From Morella rubra (Eukaryota; Streptophyta; Magnoliopsida; Fagales; Myricaceae), in contig CM025852.1 of the NCBI GenBank assembly GCA_003952965.2, positions 18,112,571 to 18,176,570 on the forward strand: a stretch of DNA of 64,000 bases. The letters are read 5' to 3'. The translations under genes and the position numbers were made by a program. Positions 1 through 9,178 of the stretch are shown here, piece by piece. The first letter of the stretch is position 1; every line of letters begins with the position of its first letter. The notes beneath the pieces were generated by a model. The model saw nothing but the letters and a program-made list of their open reading frames with translations. It had not been told where the DNA came from and did not search any database.

Positions 1-398
1 TCTATAAGACTGGGGGGAAATTTACAAAACTCCATCCGTGTCCAATGCACTACATACACTGTCTGCTCTGAAATTGACTCATGATGGAGTTATCCTGAGG
101 ATATGTAAAAACAGCACACAATTCATTCCTCTCCAACAGCTATTGTCGTACAGATCAGAAGGTCGCACGAGAATACAGATGACCAAGGTTCAGATGGCTG
201 AACCAATTAGGAATTTCAGTTTGAGCCAAAACACTACGAAATACTTGCCCAAAAGAAAAATACACTATGAAATCCTTCAGTGCGCTGATTTTAGTCACTG
301 AAATCAGTGAAGAGGAGAAACAAAAAGCATGTTCAATGCATGCTCTGAGTGAGAAACATCGCTCTCAGAACATTATGTTGCTTGTTGACAGCCGAGGC
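1..398 (-). pseudogene. C-JID exon fragment, truncated tandem copy 1
   Basis: The minus strand reads a C-JID (post-LRR) signature, AQTEIPNWFSHLNLG, at about 235-190, related to the FPQTEIP-W-F-HQ motif of the intact exons in this cluster. The reading frame is interrupted, so this is a relic. The segment is repeated 759 bp downstream at 760-1152 with almost no change apart from a short indel near 369. It touches the left edge of the window, so the array may continue. It most likely belongs to the detached 3' end of unit A. Confidence 0.7.
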
Positions 399-659
399 AG
401 CCTGAAAAAGAAGCATAAAATATATACATATAACTAGTTAACAGATTGTTTCGAGGACATTTTGACCCTCCCTATCGCGGGCTCTATGACCTGCACTAGA
501 TTAATGGTTCCACAAGCTCTTCCAAATGTTGCTCTCATATAAGATGGATTCCACAAATTTCCACCTCCACGCCTGTAAACTTTTTTCTTCCTATTAAGTT
601 CGTACAAACCCTACCATACCGTGCTTGTATGGTGTATATATGCAGAACCCTACACTTGC
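399..659. other. spacer of the 759-bp tandem duplication
   Basis: AT-rich spacer between the two C-JID relics. I see no coding sequence in it. It may be old intron or 3' flank of the C-JID exon, carried along in the duplication. Confidence 0.4.
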
Positions 660-1152
660 ATCTCACCATCCAGGCTTTTGGTCGAAATTGAAGGGCCAAT
701 GCAGCTGCATACATTTAAATATTCCATGAGCCTCTGCTAAAGTCATAGCCAGGAGACAATCTATAAGACTGGGGGGAAATTTACAAAACTCCATCCGTGT
801 CCAATGCACTACATACACTGTCTGCTCTGAAATTGACTCATGATGGAGTTATCCTGAGGATATGTAAAAACAGCACACAATTCATTCCTCTCCAACAGCT
901 ATTGTCGTACAGATCAGAAGGTCGCACGAGAATACAGATGACCAAGGTTCAGATGGCTGAACCAATTAGGAATTTCAGTTTGAGCCAAAACACTACGAAA
1001 TACTTGCCCAAAAGAAAAATACACTATGAAATCCTTCAGTGCGCTGATTTTAGTCACTGAAATCAGTGAAGAGGAGAAACAAAAAGCATGTTCAATGCAT
1101 GCTCTGAGTGAGAAACATCGCTCTCAGTTTGTTGCTTGTTGACAGCCGAGGC
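660..1152 (-). pseudogene. C-JID exon relic of unit A (tandem copy 2)
   Basis: Counterpart of the C-JID exon of unit B (9179-9709). On the plus strand, the stretch with aattgaagggccaatgcagc and aggagacaatctat aligns with the unit B text around 9325 and 9445. On the minus strand it carries the EIPNWFSH motif. The frame is broken by small indels. From 760 on it repeats 1-398 nearly identically. At 1153 it is cut off by the 3' end of a LINE, which separates it from the LRR exon of unit A at about 2030. C-JID is the C-terminal jelly-roll/Ig-like domain of TNL receptors that contributes to effector binding. Confidence 0.75.
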
Positions 1153-2030
1153 CCTTTTTTTAAGATAAGCTAGTCATCCTACAAATAAGTTCAGTTATGT
1201 ACATATTCTACTGAACCAGGGGTAACCCAACCACATACACCGGAAAACCAAATGACACCTTTAAGGACGGGATACCCTAAAAGGTAGGCAACATGAACAT
1301 GCAGAGGTACAACCGTCAACCTGACGGTACAAGCCAATCTCTTTAAAGAGCCAACAAGATGAGGCAATACAGCTCCAAATGGCAAGAAACCCACAACAAA
1401 TTAATATCAGAAACCAATCAGATTCAAACGGCAATATCCAGAAACCAGAATCCCAAATCCAGTAGACTCAAAAACCAGACTCATACTAGCAGGAAAACCA
1501 GGAGCCAAAGCGAAGCTGCACAATAACAAAGCAACAGCGAGTACAATCTGCATACTTAGCCAAAAGGCCATACACAGAAAAGTGCACCCAGAGTCAAATT
1601 CGCATCGTAACCAATAATATTGCAACACTGCACAGAAGCCTAGCAAACCAGAATCCAGTACACCAAAAACCAACTAGAGCCATTCCCAAACAAACAGCAA
1701 TACCAGGAGCTAAAAGACAAGCTGCAGCACAGAAGCAAAGGCCTATGTAGGCTGCAAGGTGGATCTGGACAAACGCCAAACTTCACAGAAGTCCCTGTTA
1801 GTGTTAGGGGAGCCATTATTTCTCTAACATAGTAAGATTTTGTGAACAGACGAACTACTCTCCCCAGTGTTACACCAAAATTTCTAGAGTTCCCCTCCTC
1901 CCAGATGGTGTAAGGAAAAGCCATCAACGTCCATTGAACAATCAAGGGTATCAAGGATTTACCCGTGAAATTTCTGGACAACCACATAATCTTCTGCTGC
2001 CAACTCCTCTGTAAGCGGAGGCATTTAATA
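1153..2030 (-). mobile_element. 5'-truncated LINE fragment inserted in unit A
   Basis: The minus-strand frame at 2047-1640 contains residues typical of the region after the zf-RVT domain of plant L1 elements: KIMWLSRNFTGKSLIPLIVQ, followed by an F-x-x-WEEGNSRNFG motif. A T-run at 1154-1160 (an A-tail on the minus strand) marks the 3' end, next to the C-JID relic. The 5' end lies near 2030, where the LRR exon of unit A loses similarity to its homologues. Reverse transcriptase and endonuclease regions are absent, so this is a typical 5'-truncated copy. I could not define a convincing target-site duplication. Confidence 0.65.
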
Positions 2031-5000
2031 AAAACTGAATCCTTCACTTGAAGTCCACACTATATCTCGATTTGAATAATTTTTCAGTGAAGCACATTCT
2101 CGTGCCATTACAAGTTGCGTACTTAACGGAAGATTTGGCAGTGACCGAAGCCTGCTACAATTATCCAAGTACAGAAATTTAAGCTTAAGAAGCTGAGAAA
2201 TGCTATCAGGGAGGCGTGTAAAACTGTTTCTACTCAAATTCAGAGACTGCAATGAAGATAAGCGACCAAGATCATTTGGGAGTGCTCCATCCAATAGATT
2301 GCAACCACTTAGATCAAGAGATAACAAAGAGCTTAACCTTGCGAATGACCTTGGCAACAAGAAGTTGATGGGTTCTAATTCAGGACTCTTGGAAGTCATG
2401 AAACAATATGTCCACAAAGCCAGTGTAGCACATATGGGGATTCTGACATGTGTATATGGTAGTATAAGGAAAACTAGGATGGAAAACAAAATTACCTGTG
2501 GAAAGGTGGCGGTCACACAAATGGAGGATAAAATGAGAGAAAGTCCAAGTGAACGCCATGACTTCGGTGGTCGGCATTTAAATCCTGATAAAGTGAGGGT
2601 GTTAAGAGATGTCAAAGAGCAAATGACACTTGGAAAACTTGAAAACTTTTTGCAGTCTCGGACATCCAATAAAGTCAAACCACTGAGATGCTTAAATGAC
2701 AATGGTAGTTCTTCTATGGCAGTCCCATCCAAATAAAGCTTTGATAAACGTGTCATATTTTGTCCAATATCTGGAAACTTCTTGAGTACTGTACAGCCAG
2801 ATAAGATCAAACTTTCAAGAGATTCTAAGTTGATCTCAGGTGGAAAGCTGTTCAGACATTTGCAATCTTTCAGATCTAATAGAGTAAGCCGATTGAGAGC
2901 TTCAATAGAAGGATCAATCGACAACAATCTTATACAACCACGAAAGATCAGCCGCTCAAGATTTGGAAATCCAGAGAAGTCAGGAGTCTTGAAAAGGTTT
3001 TGACAATCCCTAAGGTCGAGGAGTTTTAACCTGTATAAATCCTGCGACAAAACAAGAGTCACATGAAGAAATTGAACAGTTAAGAACTGAATCTGAATAG
3101 AAAATAAGTCACTTGCATAACAAAAAAGCTTACACTGAACCCCTCTGGTAGTTGTTTAATGCAACTGCGAGGCATAACGAGTTCAACCATTTTTCTGGGT
3201 TGAAAATTCCTTGGCAGGGATTTTAAAGGATATTCATGCCATTCCATCTCAAGTAACTCGTTAGAAAGATAATTGAGGCCTTGGGGAAGGCCCACATTGC
3301 AGATTTTAAGCAATCTTAGTCTTTTCATATTTAAGAAGGAATCAGCATTCAAGTTTTCTTTCTGTGGAGGTTGGTTTAGCATTATGCTTTCAACCGCATC
3401 AGTTCCCTAGAACCAAGAACAATGAAATTAGTGTACAAAAAGATACAAAAGAAATAGAACAATGCTAAAAACACATACTTCTATGAGTTTAATTTTGTAG
3501 TAATTATTTACTTACTTCATTATTCTGTAGAACACGGAGGACATCCTTACAAAGCCACAACCGACTACGTCTTCCAGGCTCCATAGGGGATTCATTCCAA
3601 ACAATTTCCCAACCCACTTTTTGTAACGAATCATGCATCCACAATTTTCTCCCTATAATGGTAATGAGAGATTTATCCTTGAGAACCTCTATTCCAATAT
3701 CTGGGAGGCAGCCAGAATCAGTTAACACATTTATAACTCGATCTTTGTCCTCCCCATTAAAGAAACACGCAATATCTAAAAGTAGTTTTTTCTCAGTGTC
3801 CCACAGTCCATCAAAGTTGATTCTAACTGGATCCTGACTATTTCTATCAACAATTTCCGTTCTCAGTTTATCCAACTTAACTTGCCATTCCTCTATTCTC
3901 TTACCACATAGGGAGTGACCCAAAATTTTAAGAGTTAAAGGATGGCCTTTAGCATAACTTACAAAATGCTTGCTGAGCTCCAGAAAATTTTTTTCGCAAG
4001 TAGGTTTGCCAAAGGCTTTCAGACTAAAGAGCTGTAGAGCATCGGAATCGTTCAGTTGTTTAGCCATGCATACATCTTGCACTCCATGTCTAGCCAACAA
4101 ATATCTGTCCGTAGTGGTTATAATGATTCTACTACCAGGGCCAAACCAATCGTGGTTCCCTGCTAACATTTGTAATTGTATTTCATCATCTACATCATCA
4201 AGAACAATGAGAACCTTTTTGCGACATACTCTATTCCTTATCGCATGAATTCCCTCATACACATCCCATTGATCTTCTTCACTCTTCAACGTCATATTAT
4301 AAAGGAGCTGTTCTTGTAAAGCAGCTAAACCATATGTCTTAGAAACCTCTCTAACATTTTCAAGAAACCTGATAGCGTCAAATTGATGAAGGATCTGTAA
4401 ATAAACAGCTCGTGCTAGAGTTGTCTTACCAATTCCACTCATTCCACATATCCCCACAAAGCGAACATCATTTGATGCCAAATCTAAATGCAACTTCATT
4501 TCCTGAAGACGAGAGTCCATTCCAACAGGTTTGTCCCCATCAACACTGGAGAGAGTGTCACTACATTCGGATGCAATCTCTCCAACAATGGAGCGGATAA
4601 ACTTTGCCTCAGGCCTGTAAGAAAGAATGAGAACCTTTGAGTGAGTCAACACAAACCAAAAGATATGGGTAAGTGTTGATGTTCTACTTGTTCATCTCAA
4701 AACAGACAGCTCATAAAAATTTGCATATAACACATAGTCCAGCTTGATTTGTGCCAAAATCCTGGGTTGCATCTCAAAACTGAGTTATGTGCTCCGAAGA
4801 AAAGAGATCATAGTTTTCAATTCTTTCATCTCAAAAGTAGATATTGATCTTAACTTAAAGAATTAGGAATTATTTATATCATTCAAGATGTATTTCCAAG
4901 TTAAAAAAGCATAGCAATTTAGTAGAATTTTCGTTTTATAAAACCTAGATGTCAGCCATTATCAATTGCAAAATGCCAGGTCATCATAATCTTTGCTAAT

Positions 5001-7616
5001 GGCCAAATAGCCAATGGATTGTTCTACCAAGCAAAAGGTTTAGTAGCTGTTGCTCCTAAAGCACCACCACTCTGGTCAGTTGGGTTAATTTTTATTTCCC
5101 TTTTGTTTCATTTTTGCTTCTTTGGATAAAAAGTGATCTAGGATCTTGGACCTAATGCTTATGCTTGTCAAAGATTGCTCAAGGGCGATTTCATTCTTTT
5201 CTTGAACAGTCTTGGACCTAATCTTATGCTTGTTGAAGGTTGCTCAAGAGTGATATCTTTTAAAAAATCGATATGTCTAATTTGTTGGCATTGGTTGCTA
5301 CTTCTCTCACTTCGATTACAGCTCAAATGTTATTTTTCTAGAGAAGTTTTGAAAATTTATAAAATTTTAAAAAATTACACTTTACCATCAAAAACAACTG
5401 CAAGTTTCCCCTTTAAGATCTATATGCTGAAATGGGTAAAAAAGATCATGTTGCACAACACCAACCATTAATAATCTTTACATAGGGGAAACTTACAAAT
5501 TGTTGGTTGTTTGAGGGGCTCTTTTTTTTTTTTTTTTTTTTTTAGCGGCTTTTTGAGGGAGTCCATTACAAAAGGATGATAGTTTCAGGAGCAAATTGTA
5601 AATACCCCTGTAGTTTGAGTGGGTAACATGTAAGTTCCCTAGTTTACCAAAGAAAAAATGAAATTTCCCTAAAATACATGGATAAATGTCATTGACCTTC
5701 CTCACCACTCTTCGCTGGGAGGGTGAGTTCTGCTGTAGGTAAGTATGGTTTGTAGTTATTGCATATTGTGAGCTGTTGCCACATTAGTATATCTTGTCTA
5801 CAACTTACAATACTTCTAGCTCTGATATTCATTTTGCAAAGAAATTTTTGGGCATGTGGTGGGTTGTGAGAGGATTATCTGGATTTCTCTCTAATATAGA
5901 ACAAAATTCCGTACATTTCATCCTTTTAAGGTGATGAAACTAGTATCACATATTGTTTTTGTTTTCCTGAACTACCGTTTACCATACATATTGCCAGTAT
6001 TAATTGCCAATTTGCAGACAGAAGAATAACAAAAAATTCTCAGTAGAAGAAGATCCGTGAATGTTACCTGTCCCCTACGACGAATCCAGAAAGATCAGTC
6101 ACCTGTCTCAAAGCCTCTCTCCATGTTTGCACTTTCTCTGTGTTTTCCTTGTAGAATTCCTCATACTCACGGAAGGCCTCTGCAAAACTACATCTTTGAT
6201 TACGAACATCACTGGGAGACACGTGATAGAAAACGGGCAAAACTTTCAGCCCCCTAACTTTCATGCATTCAACAATCTTTGCAAGTTCTTGCAAGCACCA
6301 CGTGGAGGATGCATAATTTGTAGAAAAAATGATGACTGCCATCCTTGATTTCTCGATCTCACTCAATTCTGTTGGAATCCACCCCGTCCTTAGTTCATCC
6401 TCCATAAAGGTGCGAATACCTTTGTCAGACAAAGCCTCATATAGATGGTCGGTAAAACCCTGGCGAGTGTCTCCACCTCTGAAACTGAGATAAACGTCAT
6501 ACTCCCACTGTGATTCAGGAGACGAAGAGGATAGAAATGATGGTGCCCTCTGAAAATTGCGAGGGGAAGCTGTTGAACACTTCAGCATTTCATTGAGTTG
6601 TAGCTCCTTTACAATGATTCGGATAAACTTTGCCTCGGGCCTGAAAGAAAGAACAAAAGCTTTCGGGTGAACCAACGCAGACCAAAGAGATACACACGTG
6701 ATGATGTGCCAGTTGTTCACCTCAGAACATTGAGCTCTAAAATTGCATCTTACAACGAAGACTAGTAGTCGAGCTTAATTTGGTTGCGAAACTGTTGGGT
6801 GCATCCAAAAAATGGGTTATATGTGCTTTTAAGAAAAGAAACACAGAGAATGTGCAGACCTTGAGACTCGAATGAGTGACAACTTTTTCTTTGATGCAAT
6901 AATATTACCTGTTTAATGTTTGCAACATCCCATATAAGTCATCCTTCTAAGGTAATGAAACCGGAAAACATTTAACCCCAAGGGGTTGACCTCTCTACTC
7001 TAGTCTAGGCTTGGGAATTTAGGGTTAACCCCAAGGAGTTGTCCCGTTCCTATACCATTGTTTGACATCTTTATTTACAGCATTAATTGTCTAATTTGCG
7101 GGCAGAAATATCAAAGGAAGACTGAAGGGAACAAGTTTATAAATGTTACCGATCAACGCAGAAACCGAAAAGATTGGCCACTTCTCTCATGGCATCTCTC
7201 CACCTTTGCACAATCTCTATGTCCTCCTTGTAGCGTTCCTCGTGCATATAAAAGGCCTGTGCAAAAGAACCTCTCTGATGCTGAACATCACTGCGATCCA
7301 CATTGTAGAAAATGGGCAAAACTATCATCCCCCTTTCTTTCCTGCATTCGAGAATCTTTGCAAGTTCATCCAAGCACCACCGGGAAGACGCATAGTCGCT
7401 TGACAATACGATGATTGCCATCCTCGATTTCTCGATTGCACTCCAGATTCCCATCAGAATGGATTTTCCCATCATGAGTTCTTCGTCGGCCAAAAAGGTG
7501 TGAACACCGTTGTTAACCAATGCGTCGTAAAGATGGTCGGTAAAAGTATTGCGGGTATCTTCACCTCGGTAACCGAGGAAAACATCGTACTCGAAAGGGG
7601 GATTAGGGGGGGCCAT
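2025..7616 (-). CDS. TNL unit A: TIR-TIR-NB-ARC-LRR receptor, C-terminus lost
   Basis: Predicted exons, read from high to low coordinate: TIR1 7616-7150, TIR2 6640-6068, NB-ARC 4614-3516, LRR1 3406-3134, LRR2 3041-2025. The first four sum to 2412 nt (804 codons) and each junction keeps phase (2, 2, 0, 0). Each TIR has the F-L/S-x-RG-DTR start and the WCL-x-EL helix with the conserved glutamate of TIR NADases. The NB-ARC shows GMSGIGKTT, KKVLIVLDDVDD, GSRIIITTTD, GHPL and MHD. LRR2 holds repeats of the LxxLxLxxC type and then ends at a stop made by the LINE near 2030, so the C-JID is missing. TIR-type receptors are intracellular immune sensors whose assembled TIRs cleave NAD+. The double TIR comes from an exon duplication; TIR1 alone could also splice directly to NB-ARC because exon 2 is symmetrical (573 nt, phase 2-2). 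Function after loss of the C-JID is uncertain. Confidence 0.75.
6068..6640 (-). other. unit A exon 2: NB-linker/TIR fusion exon
   Basis: The acceptor (ttctttcag) is followed by RPEAKFIRIIVKEL, which is the start of the NB-ARC exon in this family (compare RPEAKFIRSIVGEI at 4614). Around LNEMLKCSTAS the sequence switches to a TIR-exon beginning and continues through a complete TIR domain to FVVGD, then a gtaaca donor. The exon is therefore a chimera of NB-ARC exon start and TIR exon, open from end to end. The likely cause is unequal recombination between two TNL copies. A less likely reading is that MLKC is the start codon of a separate single-TIR gene. Confidence 0.75.
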
Positions 7617-8491
7617 GGAACACTCGGAAGCTTTCCCTCCCGAGTATAAAAGATTCTAACACAGAGAATTGAGTTTTAAGAAGCAATTAGACTTCGAAGT
7701 TGGAGGACAAAGAAAGCCACTTGGAATGTACGGATTTAAAAGCCTTCCAAGTTGGTTCCGTAACCCACGGCATACATCGGGGTGTCTCGACAGAAAATAA
7801 TCATCGCTGCCACTGGGCACTATCAACTTTGTTTTTTTTTTTTCTCAAGTTGAAATGAGAACCACGGAACTTCTGCCACAGTTTAACGGCGTTTTCTCTT
7901 TGCCTCACCCCTGAAGGTTGAGATCAAAGGGTTGAATTTTTTATTTTTAAGAAACAGAACAGCAACTTCCAATTTTATTAAAAATCCTCCTTTGGGTGAC
8001 CGGCAAATCCTCCGAATGGGTTGACTTCCGATTTCGAGGAAGTTGCCTCGGACACAGCTTTGAAGTAAGGTCCGCTTTCCTAACAAGGCGACAGCCAAAA
8101 TTTAAAAGGCTGTCTATACCTAGAGGGAGAGAGAGAGAGAGAGAGAAGGGTTGCCTATGCCTGTTGGGTATTTGTGTCTCCAAGTCCACGGTCATACAGC
8201 TATAAAATGTAAACTGGAATAGGGAAGTTGACTCCGCATTTGCGCCGAGGAATCTGCTATGGTATATGCTTACAGCTCTTCTTGCTCATGAAATACAGAT
8301 AGTCCCATTTTTTTTAAAAAAAACTTTTTTCAACAATTTTTTTGGGTTAAAAAAAAATTATGTCGCCTTAAATTGTTGCAAGAAGTCATTTCAGTACCTC
8401 TTCTGCAAGTAAAACAAAACATTTCTTTTTAATTAGCTTTAGAAATTTGATAAGTGATGCTGTAAGGTGAAATTACAAAATCGTTTTCCCT
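7617..8491. other. intergenic region, unit A promoter side
   Basis: This lies between the unit A start codon (7616) and the decayed 3' end of unit B. No convincing gene is visible. It has T/A homopolymer stretches at 7830-7850 and 8308-8350 and a GA microsatellite near 8121-8148. It should hold the unit A promoter, but I cannot point to a convincing TATA box on the minus strand. Confidence 0.4.
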
Positions 8492-8870
8492 TTAATTTAT
8501 TTGCAGTGAGAAAGTGCAACTAAAATCTTTCTCATGATCGCAGCCTTGTGATTCTCTCTCTTTCTCCAAAAGATATTGAATAAGATAAGCATTCAGACTC
8601 CCTACCATGCATTGGACTAAAATGTCTGCAAATTCTTCAATATCTTCTGCAAATATGAGCCGGATTCCACACAACAAACTACCAGAAGTACCATGTGAAA
8701 ACAAAAATGTCTCATCAGAGTGAAACGGACAAATTAGGTGGGAGATGATCAACTCCATCACCTGCTGAAAAGACTACAACCATGGATAAATATACTTGAA
8801 TCTTGATTGTCATTGGAACCAATTGCTTCTTCTTGCTAGTATCAGAAAGCATGTCCAGATTGTCATTGGA
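8492..8870 (-). pseudogene. relic of a second post-LRR (PL2) exon of unit B
   Basis: The minus frame 8761-8492 includes LLCGIRLIFAEDIEEFADIL, then VQCMVGS and QGCDHEKD. This matches exon PL2 of unit D (MCGIRLVYEKGVEEFVQTL, VQCMLGC, QGCEHGKD at 60222-60820). The stretch up to 8870 still matches the middle of PL2 at nucleotide level (gattgtcattggaaccaatt). The first half of the exon is missing, so it is dead. It shows that unit B once had at least two PL exons. Confidence 0.75.
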
Positions 8871-9178
8871 AACAGCTTGATTTTTATCTCAGGTGAAAAT
8901 TTTGAGAACTGAGTTAGCTCCCAATTGCAACCTGACCAATAGTCGTAATGATACCAATGATTTCTCCTCAAGTCTCCCTGGCAAATAGAAAAATAGAGAT
9001 GATGGCCAATGAGTAAGAGATGTGATGGATAAAGAACTATGGTCGCCAGTATAGAATAGGGAAAGACGACCTTGAAAACTTTGATTCGAGTCTTTAAGCT
9101 GAGGCTCAACTCCCTTTGGTCCCTGGACTACAGGATTCTGCCACATCAAGATGACTTCGGGAATAGTTCAACAATAAT
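8871..9178. other. unassigned segment between PL1 and the PL2 relic
   Basis: About 300 bases replace the intron and first half of PL2. A minus-strand frame of 86 codons (9149-8889) is open, but I do not recognise it and it has no homologue in units A, C or D. It may be filler DNA from the event that destroyed PL2. Confidence 0.3.

Noticed and set aside
38-1060. Two identical 87-codon plus-strand frames
   Set aside because: Antisense to C-JID relics; identical only because of the tandem duplication.
1140-2030. agccgaggca/agcggaggca as a LINE target duplication
   Set aside because: The sequence beyond the right copy does not continue as expected from the uninterrupted copy at 391-410, so the match is probably chance.
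2200-2736. 178-codon plus-strand frame
   Set aside because: Antisense shadow of the unit A LRR exon; a similar shadow occurs over the LRR of units B and D.
6540-6600. MLKC as the start of an independent single-TIR gene
   Set aside because: The preceding sequence has an intact splice acceptor and in-frame NB-ARC linker codons, and phases match TIR1, so the exon fits better as exon 2. Kept as an alternative.
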